A stretch of DNA of 64,000 nucleotides from positions 62,001 to 126,000 of the forward strand of contig NZ_LZHZ01000025.1 in the NCBI RefSeq assembly GCF_001667505.1. Direction: 5' to 3'. Source of the stretch: Mycobacterium sp. ACS1612. Lineage in GTDB: Bacteria > Actinomycetota > Actinomycetes > Mycobacteriales > Mycobacteriaceae. A program made the translations under genes and the position numbers. Positions 35,726 through 47,431 of this stretch are shown here, piece after piece; the stretch's first letter is position 1; the number at the start of each line of letters is the position of its first letter. The notes under the pieces are model-generated. The model was not told where the DNA came from. It saw only the letters and a list, made by a program, of their open reading frames with translations, and ran no database searches.

Positions 35726-38533
35726 CTAGGTCTTGCCCATGTGACGCCCGAGCTCGGCACGCGACTTGATGCCGAGCTTGCGGTAGATCCTGGCCAGATT
35801 CGCCTCGACGGTTTTCGGGCTGATGAACAGCGCGGTGGCCACGTCGCGGTTCTTCATACCGGACGCGGCCAATTCGGCGACACGTTGCTCTGACGGGGTG
35901 AGTTGCCCGCTCTGCCGCGGACCGACGTTGGCGCGTGCGAGTTCAGCGCGGGCACGGTCGGCCCACAGCGGCACGTGCAGCCGCTCGAAGATGTCCAGCG
36001 CCTGTTGCAGGCTTGCTGACGCGGCTTCCTTTCGGCGTTGTCTGCGCTGCAACTGGCCGAGCAGCAATAGTGTTCGGGCCCGCTCGATCGGCATCGACAA
36101 CCGGTTGTGTTGCAGCATCGCACGTTCGGCCGCGGCGCTCGCCGCGTCGAGGTCGCCACGTGCAGCCAGTAGCATGCTTCTGCCGCGGGCGCCGACGGCG
36201 CGCACCCACGCGCGGTCGAGCCGCTCCCCGTTGCGCTCGAGGGCTTCAATCAGCGGTTCGGCCTCGTCGCCCCGGTTCACCTGGATCAGTGCCTCGATCG
36301 CGTCGGGCAAGAAGATCGCGGAGGGCAGTTCGGTCGACGTGGTCGCCGGATCGAACTTGGCGAGCAGTGACCGCAACGTCGCGACCGCCTCCTCGTAGCG
36401 GCCCAGCGACACCTCCAAGAAGCCGAGCGCCCCAATGACCCTGTCGGTCAACCGAATCGCTCCAGTGCGGCGGCCGATTTCCAGTGCTTCGGCGGCGGCT
36501 TGTCTGGCGTCTGCCTCACGCCCGGCGTATGTGGCCAGGTTGGCCTTCAGACTGTACGCAAGGAACAGCGGAGTGTCGCCGCCGAGTTGGCGGGCGCGCT
36601 CCATGGCGTCGTCGGCGACGAGGCCCGCCGCGACGAAGTCGCCCCGCCAGATGTCGCTGAGCACCACATGCTGGGCGATGAAGATCAGCTCGCCTTCTTC
36701 GCCTTTCTCGACGCAGTGCCGCCTGACGGCTTCTAACTTGCGGTGTGCCTCGTCGACGCGGCCCGTCCACTCCAGCAGCAGGGCCTGCTGAACCGACGGC
36801 CGAAACACCAACGGCGTGAAGACGTCCGGATCCTCGAGGTCGAGCGCGAATTGTAACTGGTCTTCGTCGAAGCCTGCGCCGCTGAGGAAATGAAGGGTCA
36901 CCCGCATACCCATCGCCAACCCCAGCAGGTGCCGCTGTTTGAGTCGTTCGGCGTGGGCGACGGCCTCCTCTGCCGTCTCGACGCTGTCGTGCATCACACC
37001 GGATTGAAGCAGCGAATAGGCGAGCGTGATCAGGATCTGCACGCGCAATGGGCTGTCGGCCTTCACTTCGGCAAGTGCCCGCCGCAGCAGCGCCGCGGCT
37101 TCGAAGAAGCCGTCGCTGTACAACCTCACCACGGCCAGTCGGCTCAACGCCTCGGCGCGCAGTTCGCCCGGCGCCAGCACGTCGATGGTCTCTTCCAGCA
37201 CGAGTCGGGCGCGCTCTTGGTCGCCTGCGTCGAAATGGTGTAGCGCAGAACGGAGTCGACGCTCGGCGGTGTCGCCGCCGAGGCCGATCGCCAGATCCAT
37301 CAACTCGGCCGCGGCGGCGGGCGCCCCGCGCACCCGTGCGGATTCGGCAGCCGTATCGAGGGCTTCGAGCGTGACTTGGTCGCCTCTGGTGGCAGCCAAC
37401 GCCAGATGGCGTGCCCGCAGTTCCGGCTCGTCGACGATCTCGGCGAGGCGGCGATGCATTGTTCGGCGTCGGGCAGGCGCGGCCTCGGTGTACACGCCCC
37501 TGGCCAACAGCGGATGGGCGAACTGGATCCGGTTGCCGTCGATCGTGATGATGCCCTTGCTCTCGGCGCTCTCGAGAAGTTCGATCAAGCGGTTGTCGTC
37601 CTTGATCGTCGCGCTGGACACCAGTTCGACCGTGGGCGAGGCCAGGCACGAGGCGGCGAGCAGCGCGTCGTGCACATCGGAGTCGAGTCCGTTCAGCCGG
37701 GTTTGCACCACATCGGCGAGCGTGCTCGGCAGGGAGGTGTCGACGCCGGGTGTGCGTTCCGCGATAGCCCGGGCCAATTCAATTGCGTAGAAAGGGTTTC
37801 CGCCGGACTCCGCATGGATTCGGCCCATGGTCGGGCGCGAAAACGATCGCCGCAGGCGCTTCGACACCGCGGTATGGAGATCATGAATTCCCATCGGGTG
37901 CAGCCGGACTCGGCTGACGGCGTCGGGTCGTGGCAGCTGCAGCCAAGCCGCGCTCGTAGCGTCGTCGGCGTCGGTGCGCACGCTGCCGAGAATGCCCACC
38001 GGCCCGCTGAGCCGCCGCGCCGCGAACGCCGCCACATGCATGCTCGAAGGGTCGATCCACTGCAGGTCGTCGATGGCCAACAGCAGCGGACCCTCGTCGC
38101 TCAGGCATCCGACGACCGACAGGAACGCTGCGGCGACGGCGCGCTGATCGGTGGCCGTGCTGTCGTCGGCGCGCATCAAGACCTGGTCGACGGCGAAGCG
38201 CTGAGGCTCCGGGAGATCGGCCCATGCCGCCGCGGGCACGCCGTCGAGCAGGTCTGCCAACGCCGTGTAGGCCAGCACCGACTCCGCGGCGGCGGCCCGC
38301 GCCGACAGCACTCGAAACCCGCTCTCGCGGGCCAGTTGGAGTGCCTCCAGCCACAGTGTGGTCTTGCCGATGCCGGCTTCCCCCTCGATCAGCAGGGCCG
38401 ACGGCTCTGACCTTGCCGACGACAAGAACCGGCTGATCATCCGGCTTTCCGTCGGACGGCTCTGCACGCCAACGCCCCCTGGCACATTAGAAGGATTCCA
38501 GCTAACCGCGCATCGGTCCACGCTTTCGCTCAA
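35726..38533 (-). CDS. LuxR-family LAL transcriptional regulator (ATPase + TPR-like + HTH), copy 1
   Basis: A 935-residue large ATP-binding LuxR regulator. Walker A is G-E-A-G-I-G-K-T-T near residue 52, Walker B is L-L-A-I-D-D-L-Q-W-I-D near residue 150, and a long helical repeat region spans about 350-850. The C-terminal HTH reads L-T-P-S-E-Q-R-V-A-E-L-A and K-N-R-D-V-A-T-A-L-F-I-S-P-K-T-V-E near residue 870. Such proteins sense a small ligand and activate promoters. The neighbour at 38577 is a paralog; both point the same way with 43 bases between. Targets are not visible. Confidence 0.88.
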   Translation of the reverse strand: MSESVDRCAVSWNPSNVPGGVGVQSRPTESRMISRFLSSARSEPSALLIEGEAGIGKTTLWLEALQLARESGFRVLSARAAAAESVLAYTALADLLDGVPAAAWADLPEPQRFAVDQVLMRADDSTATDQRAVAAAFLSVVGCLSDEGPLLLAIDDLQWIDPSSMHVAAFAARRLSGPVGILGSVRTDADDATSAAWLQLPRPDAVSRVRLHPMGIHDLHTAVSKRLRRSFSRPTMGRIHAESGGNPFYAIELARAIAERTPGVDTSLPSTLADVVQTRLNGLDSDVHDALLAASCLASPTVELVSSATIKDDNRLIELLESAESKGIITIDGNRIQFAHPLLARGVYTEAAPARRRTMHRRLAEIVDEPELRARHLALAATRGDQVTLEALDTAAESARVRGAPAAAAELMDLAIGLGGDTAERRLRSALHHFDAGDQERARLVLEETIDVLAPGELRAEALSRLAVVRLYSDGFFEAAALLRRALAEVKADSPLRVQILITLAYSLLQSGVMHDSVETAEEAVAHAERLKQRHLLGLAMGMRVTLHFLSGAGFDEDQLQFALDLEDPDVFTPLVFRPSVQQALLLEWTGRVDEAHRKLEAVRRHCVEKGEEGELIFIAQHVVLSDIWRGDFVAAGLVADDAMERARQLGGDTPLFLAYSLKANLATYAGREADARQAAAEALEIGRRTGAIRLTDRVIGALGFLEVSLGRYEEAVATLRSLLAKFDPATTSTELPSAIFLPDAIEALIQVNRGDEAEPLIEALERNGERLDRAWVRAVGARGRSMLLAARGDLDAASAAAERAMLQHNRLSMPIERARTLLLLGQLQRRQRRKEAASASLQQALDIFERLHVPLWADRARAELARANVGPRQSGQLTPSEQRVAELAASGMKNRDVATALFISPKTVEANLARIYRKLGIKSRAELGRHMGKT

Positions 38534-38576
38534 CTAGGTTGAAAGCCTCGGCCTGGCAACCTCCGCAAAGGTGTGT

Positions 38577-41333
38577 TCACCCGGTGTCGCGAATCGATTG
38601 CATGTGCCTGCCGAGTTCGGCCCGCGAGCGGATGCCGAGCTTGCGGTATACGCGGGCAAGGGTGGCCTCGACCGTCTTCGCGCTGATGAACAGTTCGGTC
38701 GCCACGTCGCGGTTCGTCATTCCTGTCGCGGCGAGTTCGGCGACCCGCTGCTCGGTTGGTGACAGCCCTTCCCGGGTGCCGGTCCGTGGCTTGGCGCCTG
38801 CGAGTTCGGCGCGGGCGCGGTCCGCCCACAGCGTGGTGCCCAGCTTCTCGAATGCGGCCAGTGCCTCGCGCAGCACGGCGTCGGCTTCCGACCGCTGGCG
38901 ACGTAGCAGTTGGCCGAGCAGCAACTGCGTTCTGGCGCGCTCGAACGGCATGGGCAGCCGGTCATGTTCGGTCATCGCGGCGTGCGTGCTCTGCACTGCC
39001 GCGTCCAGATCACCGCGGGCGGCCAGAACCATGGCCCTGGCACGCGCACCGACGGCAAGCATCCACGGCCGGTCGAGCCTGCGGCCGTTGCGTTCGAGCG
39101 CGTCGACGAGCGGTTCGGCCTCGTCGACACGGCCCAACGCGGTCAGCGCCTGCACCATATCGGGCAAGAACGACGCGGCGTTTATCTCGGTGGAGACCGG
39201 CACATGTCGCGACAGCAGCGGCGCCAAGGCGTCGACCGCGGCACCGTAGTTGCCGAGCGACACCTCGAGCAGACCCAGGGCGGTCAGCGTCCAGTCCTCG
39301 TGCCACGCGGTGCCGCTGCGCTTGCACGCGTCGATCGCCTCGGCGACGGCAAGGCGGGCGTCGTCTTCGGCGCCTGCATAAACCGCCAACCATGCGCGCA
39401 GCACAAGACTCAACATGGTCGGGAACTCCGCACCGAGTTGCCGCGCCAACTCCGTCACGTCCGCGGCCAACCGGGTGGCCGCGGCGAAATCGCCGCGCCA
39501 GATCCTGTTCACCACGACGTAGAAGTCGACGAAGATGAGTTCGCCTTCCTCGCCCTTGTCGGTGCACCGCCGTTCGATCGTCCGCAGCAACTCATAGGAG
39601 GTATCGAGATCACCGGTGCACGCGAGGATCAGTGCATGTTCGACGCTGGGCCGAAGCATGATGGGGGCGAACGCGTCGTGGTCTTCTGATTCGAGCGCCC
39701 GGCGCAGGCTTGGTTCGTCGATGCCGCCGCCGACGAAGAACTGGATCGTCGCGCGGACGCCCAGCGCCTCGCTGAGAAGTCCAGAGACGCCGACCTTTTC
39801 GGCGAGGGCCACCGCTTCCTGCGCGCGACCCCACGCGGCCTCGGGTTCGCCGGTCATGAACAGCGCGTAGGCCAGCGTGGTCGCCATCCGGACCTGTGCG
39901 GGGCCGCCGGGCACGTCCTCCTCGAGTGCCTGCCGCAGTAATTCCGACGCCTCGAGGTAGCCGTCGTCGATGAACCGCACGACCGCCAGCGCATACAGCG
40001 CGTGGGCACGGACCGGGCCCGGTTCCATGCTGCTGATCGCTCGCTCCAGCAGGGCCCGGGCGCGTGCCGGATCCCCCGCGTCGAAACAGTGCCCCGCCAA
40101 CTGAACTCGTCGCTGCGGGGTGTCGCCTCCGAGCCCGATCGCCAGCTCGAGCAGTTCGGCCGCTGCGGCCGGTGCGCCGCGGGCGTGAGCGGCGGCTGCG
40201 GCGTTGTCCAGTGCGTCCAGGGTCTCGGGATCACCCGTGGCCGATCCCAACGCGAGATGCCGTGCCCGCAGCTCCATTTCGTCGACGACGCCCGCGACGC
40301 GCCGGTGCATGTCTCGGCGTTTCTGCGGTGAGGCCGCCGCGTACACGCCGCTGGCCAGCAACGGATGGGCGAACCGGATCCGGTTACCCTCGATCGCGAC
40401 GACGCCGTGCTGTTCGGAGGTCTCGAGCAGTTCGATCAGCCGGTCCGGGTCCACGGCGGTCGCCGCGCCCACCACCTCGACGGTGGGTGCGGCCATGCAT
40501 GCGGCGGCCAGCAGCACCTCATGTGCCGCCGGGTCCAGCCCGCTGACCCTGGTGTGCACCAGATCGGCCAGCGTGCCGGGTAGCACCTCACCGGTGTTGT
40601 CGACGAAAGCGCGCGCCAATTCGACCGCGTAGAAGGGATTCCCGGCAGACATCTGGCTGATGCGCGTCATCACCGCGCGCGGCGCCGGGCGACCGAGCTC
40701 GTCGCGCACCACGGTTTCCAGCGCCCGACCGGACAGCGGATGCACGGTGATTCGCAGGACCGCATCTGGCCGCGGCAGCTGCAGCCATGACGTGGTTCCG
40801 CCGGTGCCCGGTTCGGTTCTGACGGTGGCCAGCAGGCCCACCGGATCGGACAGTCGGCGGGCCGCGTATCCGAGCACGTGCACGGTCGACGGGTCCAGCC
40901 ATTGCAGGTCGTCGATCGCGAGCAGCAACGGGCCGTCGTGGGCGAGCAATTCCACCACCGACAGGAACGCGGCGGCCACCGCTCGGTGGTCGGTGACGAC
41001 CACGTTGCCGTCGGTGGTGACGTCGGATGCCAGCACCCGGTCGATCGCGACCCGCTGAGGAGCGGGCAGATCGGCCCACATGTCGGGGTCGACGTCGGCC
41101 AGCAGGTCGCCGAGGGTGGCGTACGCGCGCACGGACTCGGCTTGCACCGCCCGCGCCGACAGCACACGGAAGCCGCGGTTGCGCGCACTGGCCATCGCGG
41201 CCCGCAGCAGCGTGGTCTTGCCTATCCCGGCCTCGCCGTCGACCAGCAGCGCCGACGGTGTGCTGGCGGCGGCATCAAGAAACTCGCCGAGAGCACGCTG
41301 CTCGGCGGGACGGTTCGCCATGCCCGCGGTCAT
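38577..41333 (-). CDS. LuxR-family LAL transcriptional regulator, copy 2
   Basis: A 918-residue protein with the same layout as copy 1: Walker A G-E-A-G-I-G-K-T-T near residue 38, Walker B L-L-A-I-D-D-L-Q-W-L-D near residue 145, helical repeats, and HTH L-S-P-T-E-Q-R-V-A-E-L-A with T-N-R-D-V-A-T-E-L-F-I-S. The two DNA-binding domains are almost identical while the middle regions have diverged, suggesting overlapping targets but different signals. The fum gene, on the same strand, starts upstream and ends 40 bases before this gene. Ligand unknown. Confidence 0.88.
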   Translation of the reverse strand: MTAGMANRPAEQRALGEFLDAAASTPSALLVDGEAGIGKTTLLRAAMASARNRGFRVLSARAVQAESVRAYATLGDLLADVDPDMWADLPAPQRVAIDRVLASDVTTDGNVVVTDHRAVAAAFLSVVELLAHDGPLLLAIDDLQWLDPSTVHVLGYAARRLSDPVGLLATVRTEPGTGGTTSWLQLPRPDAVLRITVHPLSGRALETVVRDELGRPAPRAVMTRISQMSAGNPFYAVELARAFVDNTGEVLPGTLADLVHTRVSGLDPAAHEVLLAAACMAAPTVEVVGAATAVDPDRLIELLETSEQHGVVAIEGNRIRFAHPLLASGVYAAASPQKRRDMHRRVAGVVDEMELRARHLALGSATGDPETLDALDNAAAAAHARGAPAAAAELLELAIGLGGDTPQRRVQLAGHCFDAGDPARARALLERAISSMEPGPVRAHALYALAVVRFIDDGYLEASELLRQALEEDVPGGPAQVRMATTLAYALFMTGEPEAAWGRAQEAVALAEKVGVSGLLSEALGVRATIQFFVGGGIDEPSLRRALESEDHDAFAPIMLRPSVEHALILACTGDLDTSYELLRTIERRCTDKGEEGELIFVDFYVVVNRIWRGDFAAATRLAADVTELARQLGAEFPTMLSLVLRAWLAVYAGAEDDARLAVAEAIDACKRSGTAWHEDWTLTALGLLEVSLGNYGAAVDALAPLLSRHVPVSTEINAASFLPDMVQALTALGRVDEAEPLVDALERNGRRLDRPWMLAVGARARAMVLAARGDLDAAVQSTHAAMTEHDRLPMPFERARTQLLLGQLLRRQRSEADAVLREALAAFEKLGTTLWADRARAELAGAKPRTGTREGLSPTEQRVAELAATGMTNRDVATELFISAKTVEATLARVYRKLGIRSRAELGRHMQSIRDTG

Positions 41334-41373
41334 CCTCGACGAATGTTAGCTGCCCGCGGGCGATTGGGCGCTG

Positions 41374-42798
<1,425 letters not shown>

Positions 42799-42821
42799 TC
42801 GGTTCCTTTTCTTCAGCGGGG

Positions 42822-43850
42822 TCAGGGGAGCGGGTAGACGGCGTTCGAGTCGCCGGTGAAGTCGATGGCGGAGTATTCGTTGAGCTTCGACAACCGGTGG
42901 TAGGCCTCGATCATTCGCACGGTGCCCGATTTGGAGCGCATCACGATCGACTGGGTGGTGCAGCCGCCGCCGTAGTAGTGCACGCCCTTGAGCAGGTCAC
43001 CGTCGGTGACGCCGGTGGCGCAGAAGAATACGTTGTCCCCGGACACCAGGTCCTCGGTGAACAGGACCTTGTCCAGGTCGTGGCCGCGGTCGAGTGCCTT
43101 CTGCCGTTCGTCGTCATCCTTGGGCGCCAACTGACCCTGGATCGCGCCGCCCATGCAGCGGATGGCCGCGGCGGCGATGATGCCCTCCGGCGTGCCGCCG
43201 ATCCCGACGAGGATGTCGGTGCTCGTGTTGGGCCTGCACGCCGAGATCGCGCCCGCGACGTCGCCGTCGGAGATCAGCCGGCATCGGGCGCCTGCCTCCC
43301 GCACGTCGGCGATCAACCGCTCGTGCCGCGGCCGGTCCAGGATGCACACGGTCAGGTCGGACACCGACACGCTCTTGGCCTTGGCCACCCGGCGGATGTT
43401 CTCGCCGATCGGCGCGGTGATGTCGATGGCGTCGACGGCGTCAGGCCCGACGGCGATCTTGTTCATGTAGAACACCGCTGACGGGTCGTACATGGTGCCG
43501 CGTTCGGAAACCGCCAGCACCGAGATCGCGTTGTTGATGCCCTTGCTCATCAGCGTCGTGCCGTCGATGGGGTCGACGGCGAAGTCGCACTCGGGCCCGT
43601 CGCCGTTGCCGACCTCCTCGCCGTTGTAGAGCATCGGCGCGTTGTCCTTCTCGCCTTCGCCGATCACCACGACGCCGCGCATCGAGACGGAATTCACCAG
43701 CTCACGCATGGCATCGACGGCCGCGCCGTCGCCGCCTTCCTTGTCGCCGCGGCCTACCCAACGGCCGGCGGCCATGGCGCCCGCCTCGGTGACGCGGACC
43801 AATTCGAGGGCGAGGTTGCGATCGGGGGCTTCTCCGCGGGAGGGGCTCAT
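42822..43850 (-). CDS. glpX: Class II fructose-1,6-bisphosphatase GlpX
   Basis: A 342-residue class II FBPase, the gluconeogenic phosphatase of mycobacteria (Rv1099c). The metal-binding blocks [16 protein letters not shown] and the G-I-G-G-T-P-E-G segment are intact. ATG 43850 (M-S-P-S-R-G-E-A-P) is used; ATG 43868 adds six residues. The divergent DUF4245 gene begins 57 bases away. Confidence 0.94.
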   Translation of the reverse strand: MSPSRGEAPDRNLALELVRVTEAGAMAAGRWVGRGDKEGGDGAAVDAMRELVNSVSMRGVVVIGEGEKDNAPMLYNGEEVGNGDGPECDFAVDPIDGTTLMSKGINNAISVLAVSERGTMYDPSAVFYMNKIAVGPDAVDAIDITAPIGENIRRVAKAKSVSVSDLTVCILDRPRHERLIADVREAGARCRLISDGDVAGAISACRPNTSTDILVGIGGTPEGIIAAAAIRCMGGAIQGQLAPKDDDERQKALDRGHDLDKVLFTEDLVSGDNVFFCATGVTDGDLLKGVHYYGGGCTTQSIVMRSKSGTVRMIEAYHRLSKLNEYSAIDFTGDSNAVYPLP

Positions 43851-43906
43851 GAGTGCAGATTCTCCCATTAACCGGTCGCCGATTGGCAGCTGGGATACTG
43901 GCGGTG

Positions 43907-44584
43907 ATGAGTGGACAAGCAGTACCCCCGCCCGACGTCGCCGGCCAGGCGACTCCGGCTCCCAAACCCGAGAAGCCGCGGATCCTGCAGGACGGCCGGG
44001 ACATGTTCTGGTCGATCGCGCCGCTGGTGATCGCCTGCATCGTGCTGGCGGGTGTGCTCGGCATGTGCTCGTTCGCCCCCAACGGGCCCGGCAAAGGGCC
44101 TGCCCCGGACTACGACGCCCCGGCCGCGTTGCAGGCCGATGCCGACACGCTGAAAATCCCGATCCGGCTGCCGCAACTGCCCGAGGACTGGCACGCCAAC
44201 TCTGGCAGTCGCAAGGGCATCGAGGGAGGTCGCACAGACCCGGTCTCACGCCAGCAGACGCGCGCCGTCAGTTCCACTGTCGGCTACCTCGCGCCCAGCG
44301 GGATGTACGTCAGCCTGACGCAGAGCAACGCCGACGAGGACAAGTTGATCTCTTCGCTGGACGCCGACGTGTATCCGACCGGCAGCCAGGACGTCGACGG
44401 GGTGACCTGGGTGGTGTACGAGGGCACGGCCGCGGACGGAAAGCCTGCCGAGCCGGTGTGGACCACCCGTCTCACCGGCCCCGGCGGCCCGGCGCAGATC
44501 GCCATAACAGGTGCCGCGGGTACCGACGAGTACCGTACGCTGGCGGCGGCGACGCAGACCGCATCGCCGCTTGCCGTCAAATAG
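43907..44584 (+). CDS. DUF4245 membrane-anchored protein
   Basis: A 225-residue protein like Rv1100. A proline-rich cytoplasmic start of about 35 residues precedes a single membrane helix (residues 36-58, [11 protein letters not shown]) and an extracytoplasmic domain of about 165 residues of DUF4245 type. The start at ATG 43907 is the one that gives a sensible short tail. Function unknown; conserved next to glpX in mycobacteria. Confidence 0.78.
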   Translation: MSGQAVPPPDVAGQATPAPKPEKPRILQDGRDMFWSIAPLVIACIVLAGVLGMCSFAPNGPGKGPAPDYDAPAALQADADTLKIPIRLPQLPEDWHANSGSRKGIEGGRTDPVSRQQTRAVSSTVGYLAPSGMYVSLTQSNADEDKLISSLDADVYPTGSQDVDGVTWVVYEGTAADGKPAEPVWTTRLTGPGGPAQIAITGAAGTDEYRTLAAATQTASPLAVK

Positions 44585-44592
44585 GGGACTCG

Positions 44593-45390
44593 ATGACCGC
44601 GCCGCGAGGTGATCTGACCGCATGGACCGTCGCGCCGTTTTCCGCCGCCGGGTACACACACGACGTCTACCGCAAGGGTGAGGGCCCCGGTGTGGTGCTC
44701 ATCCCCGAACTGCCGGGGATGACACCCGAAGTCATCGGTCTGGGCAATCACTTGGTGGACAACGGTTTCACCGTCGCATGCCCGTCACTGTTCGGCACTC
44801 CGGGTGCTGCGGCCGTCAGACCGGGCATGGTCCCGGTGATCATGCGCACCTGTGTTTCAAAGGAATTCGCGGGTTTCGCGCTCAATGCCGACCGCCCGGT
44901 GGCGCACTACCTGCGCGCGCTCGCGCGTGACCTCAACGAGAAGACGCCTGGCAAGGGCGTCGGCGTCATCGGGCAGTGCTTCACGGGCGGCTTCGCACTG
45001 GCTGCCGCGGTGGACGACAGTGTGTTGGCGCCGGTGATGAGCCAGCCGTCGGCGCCGATTTCCCTGACGCCCAAGATGAGACGTGACCCTGGTCTGTCCG
45101 AGGGTGAACTGAAGGTCATCGAAAAGCGTGCCGCCGACGAGGGCCTGTGCGCGTTGGGTCTGCGATTCAGTGAAGACCCGCTGTCGCCGGGTGAGCGATT
45201 CAAGACGCTGAAGGCTCGCCTTGGTGATGCGTTCGAGGTCATCGAGGTCGATTCCAAGAAGGGCAACCCACACGGGTTCGCCAAAATGGCCCACTCGGTG
45301 CTGACGCTGGAGGTGCGCGAGCGCGACGGGCACCCGGCTTATGAGGCCCGTAAGCGGGTGGTGCAGTTCCTCACCGAGAGGCTGGTTTAG
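44593..45390 (+). CDS. Dienelactone hydrolase family protein
   Basis: A 265-residue hydrolase. The nucleophile motif G-Q-C-F-T-G-G near residue 122 has cysteine in the place of the usual serine, as in dienelactone hydrolases, and N-P-H-G-F near residue 220 gives the histidine. It follows the DUF4245 gene by eight bases and probably shares its transcript. The 3' end overlaps that of the convergent transporter gene by 20 bases. The substrate may be a lactone from aromatic breakdown, but that is family inference. Confidence 0.8.
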   Translation: MTAPRGDLTAWTVAPFSAAGYTHDVYRKGEGPGVVLIPELPGMTPEVIGLGNHLVDNGFTVACPSLFGTPGAAAVRPGMVPVIMRTCVSKEFAGFALNADRPVAHYLRALARDLNEKTPGKGVGVIGQCFTGGFALAAAVDDSVLAPVMSQPSAPISLTPKMRRDPGLSEGELKVIEKRAADEGLCALGLRFSEDPLSPGERFKTLKARLGDAFEVIEVDSKKGNPHGFAKMAHSVLTLEVRERDGHPAYEARKRVVQFLTERLV

Positions 45391-46561
45391 CCTTCGCGGG
45401 CTTACCCTTGAGGCGGCTGAACCAGCCGGGAAGCCAGCCGGGAAGCCAGCCGGGAAGCCTACGCTTCCTTGGTTTTTCGTCGTCTTCGTCGGGCGTTGCC
45501 ATGGGCACGCCCTTGTACACCGCTAGGTAGACGCTGATGGTGGTGACGATCACGATCATCAGCACCGGACCGATCACGATGCCCCATGCGCCGAACATCG
45601 CGATGCCGGAGAACACCGCCAGCAGCATCAGCGCAGAGTCCAATCGGGCGGCGCGCGGCACCAGGATCGGTCGTAGGAAGTTGTCGATGTTGGTCACCAC
45701 AATGAGGTGGAACACGATCACGAAGATGCCGCCGAATACGTTGCCGAACAGGATCATTCCGATTCCGAACGGGATGGTGACGATGCCGCTGCCGAGCGGA
45801 ATCACCGACAACGCCGACAACAACACCGCGAACAAGAAGAAGCCCTGGTGGAAACCGGCGATGTAGATGGATGCTGCACCTGCGACACCTTGGCAGACGG
45901 CGATGACGAACTGCCCCATCACGGTGCCCTTCACCATTGCGCCCATCTTCGACATGTAGAGGTCGGTGATGTCCTCGCCGAGCGGGTTCAGGCGCCGGAT
46001 CAACAGCAGCACCTTGTCGCGATTGGTCAACAGCGACAGGAACACATAGAGAAACAGGATGGCCGCGGTCACGGCGCCGAACACGCTGCCAGCCGCGCCT
46101 TGCAACAGGCCGAGCAGCCATTCGCCGACCTTCTGGGCGGCGGTGGCCATCGAACCGTGCAGCGACTCCGTGGTGACCGTCACGTTGATGAACGGCACGC
46201 GGTGCAACAGGTCGTTGACGAAGCGCAGTGCCTGGTCGCCGATGGCCGACAGATCGGTTCTGCCGACCCAGTCCGCCACCTTCTCGACCATGTTGGTGAT
46301 CTGAACGACGGCCAGCATCACGAACAGGCCCATCGGCACGACGACCGCGGCGATGGCGGCCAGCAGTGTCAACGTAGCCGAAAGCCCCGATCCGAACCGC
46401 TTGTTCAACCGGTCGTACAACGGCGTGAACAGGTAGGCCGCGACCGCCGCCACGACGATGAGAATGAAATAGCCGCGCAGGAAGTAGGCGCCGAAAGCAA
46501 GCGCGATCACGGTCGCGACGGCCAGTGCACGCTTCTGTGTCAGCGTGAACTCGGTGTCCAT
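45371..46561 (-). CDS. AI-2E family (PerM-like) transporter
   Basis: A 396-residue membrane protein with the AI-2E/PerM layout: two N-terminal segments, a long middle loop domain, then five or six more segments with N-P-L-G-E-D-I near residue 190. It matches Rv1101c. The cytoplasmic C terminus is basic and holds three tandem copies of P-G-W-L, coded by a 12-base repeat. The transported substrate is unknown; the family is wider than quorum-signal export. Confidence 0.83.
   Translation of the reverse strand: MDTEFTLTQKRALAVATVIALAFGAYFLRGYFILIVVAAVAAYLFTPLYDRLNKRFGSGLSATLTLLAAIAAVVVPMGLFVMLAVVQITNMVEKVADWVGRTDLSAIGDQALRFVNDLLHRVPFINVTVTTESLHGSMATAAQKVGEWLLGLLQGAAGSVFGAVTAAILFLYVFLSLLTNRDKVLLLIRRLNPLGEDITDLYMSKMGAMVKGTVMGQFVIAVCQGVAGAASIYIAGFHQGFFLFAVLLSALSVIPLGSGIVTIPFGIGMILFGNVFGGIFVIVFHLIVVTNIDNFLRPILVPRAARLDSALMLLAVFSGIAMFGAWGIVIGPVLMIVIVTTISVYLAVYKGVPMATPDEDDEKPRKRRLPGWLPGWLPGWFSRLKGKPAKAKPASR
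45423..45458. repeat. Three exact 12-bp tandem repeats
   Basis: CAGCCGGGAAGC is repeated three times without change inside the 3' end of the AI-2E transporter gene. The unit length keeps the frame, giving G-W-L-P repeats. Such a tract can gain or lose units by slippage. Confidence 0.85.
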
Positions 46562-46570
46562 GCTGTGACG

Positions 46571-47431
46571 CTAGCTTAGCTGGGAACGTCCTGTGGCCTG
46601 GCTCGCGCGCTGCTTTTCGATGAAGCCGATCGACACCCGGTTCATCAGAGTCGGTGCGAGACGGGCGAACAACCATTGGGCATGTGCCAGTCGCGGTTTC
46701 ACCAGAATGGCTTTGTTCTTCTCGATGGCGTGCAGGGTGTCGTTCGCCAACCGGTCGGGGGCGTAGGCGGTCTTCACGCCCTGGCCCTGAAGGAAATAGT
46801 CGCGACCGACGAACCCGCCGACCGCGCCTTTGTCCAGAATTGGGGTCTCCACGGCGGACGGGCACACCACGAGGACGCCGACCCCGCGGGAAGCCGCTTC
46901 CGAGCGCAACGCCAACGACAGTCCGACGACGGCGTGTTTGGTGGCGACGTAACTGGTGATCTGGCCCGCCGCGGTCAGGCCCGCCATGGACGCGGTGTTG
47001 ACGATGTGGCCGTGGCCCTGCTGCACCATCAGCGGGTAGGCCGCGGCCACGCCGTGTACGACGCCGCGCAGGTTGACGTCGATGATCGCGTTCCACTGAT
47101 CCAGCGTCAGCAGTTCGGTGTCGCCGCCCCACACGATGCCCGCGTTGTTGAACATCAGGTCCAGTCGGCCCGCGCGGTCGACGACCTCGTCCACGGTCCG
47201 TTGCACCGCCGCCGCGTCGGTGACGTCGAGTCGGGCCCCGGTGGCGTTGGCGCCGAGCGCCGCGGCGGTCCGGTCGGCGGCGTCGGCGTCGATGTCGGTG
47301 CAGACGACTGTCGCGCCCGCACCGACGAGGGCCCGGCACAGCGCAGCGCCGATACCGGAGCCCGCGCCGGTGACGATGGCGGTTTTGTCCTTGAAACGCT
47401 TGGCTTTTGGCTCTTCGCCCGAGAGGCTCAT
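46571..47431 (-). CDS. Short-chain dehydrogenase/reductase, second gene of an SDR pair
   Basis: A 286-residue classical SDR. The cofactor motif T-G-A-G-S-G-I-G is near residue 22, N-N-A-G near residue 92, and the catalytic Y-x3-K in S-Y-V-A-T-K near residue 162. Its ATG overlaps the stop of the SDR before it (ATGA), so the two are co-translated. It would interconvert an alcohol and a ketone using NAD(P). It is probably in the KstR-type regulon through the upstream operator. Confidence 0.83.
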   Translation of the reverse strand: MSLSGEEPKAKRFKDKTAIVTGAGSGIGAALCRALVGAGATVVCTDIDADAADRTAAALGANATGARLDVTDAAAVQRTVDEVVDRAGRLDLMFNNAGIVWGGDTELLTLDQWNAIIDVNLRGVVHGVAAAYPLMVQQGHGHIVNTASMAGLTAAGQITSYVATKHAVVGLSLALRSEAASRGVGVLVVCPSAVETPILDKGAVGGFVGRDYFLQGQGVKTAYAPDRLANDTLHAIEKNKAILVKPRLAHAQWLFARLAPTLMNRVSIGFIEKQRASQATGRSQLS

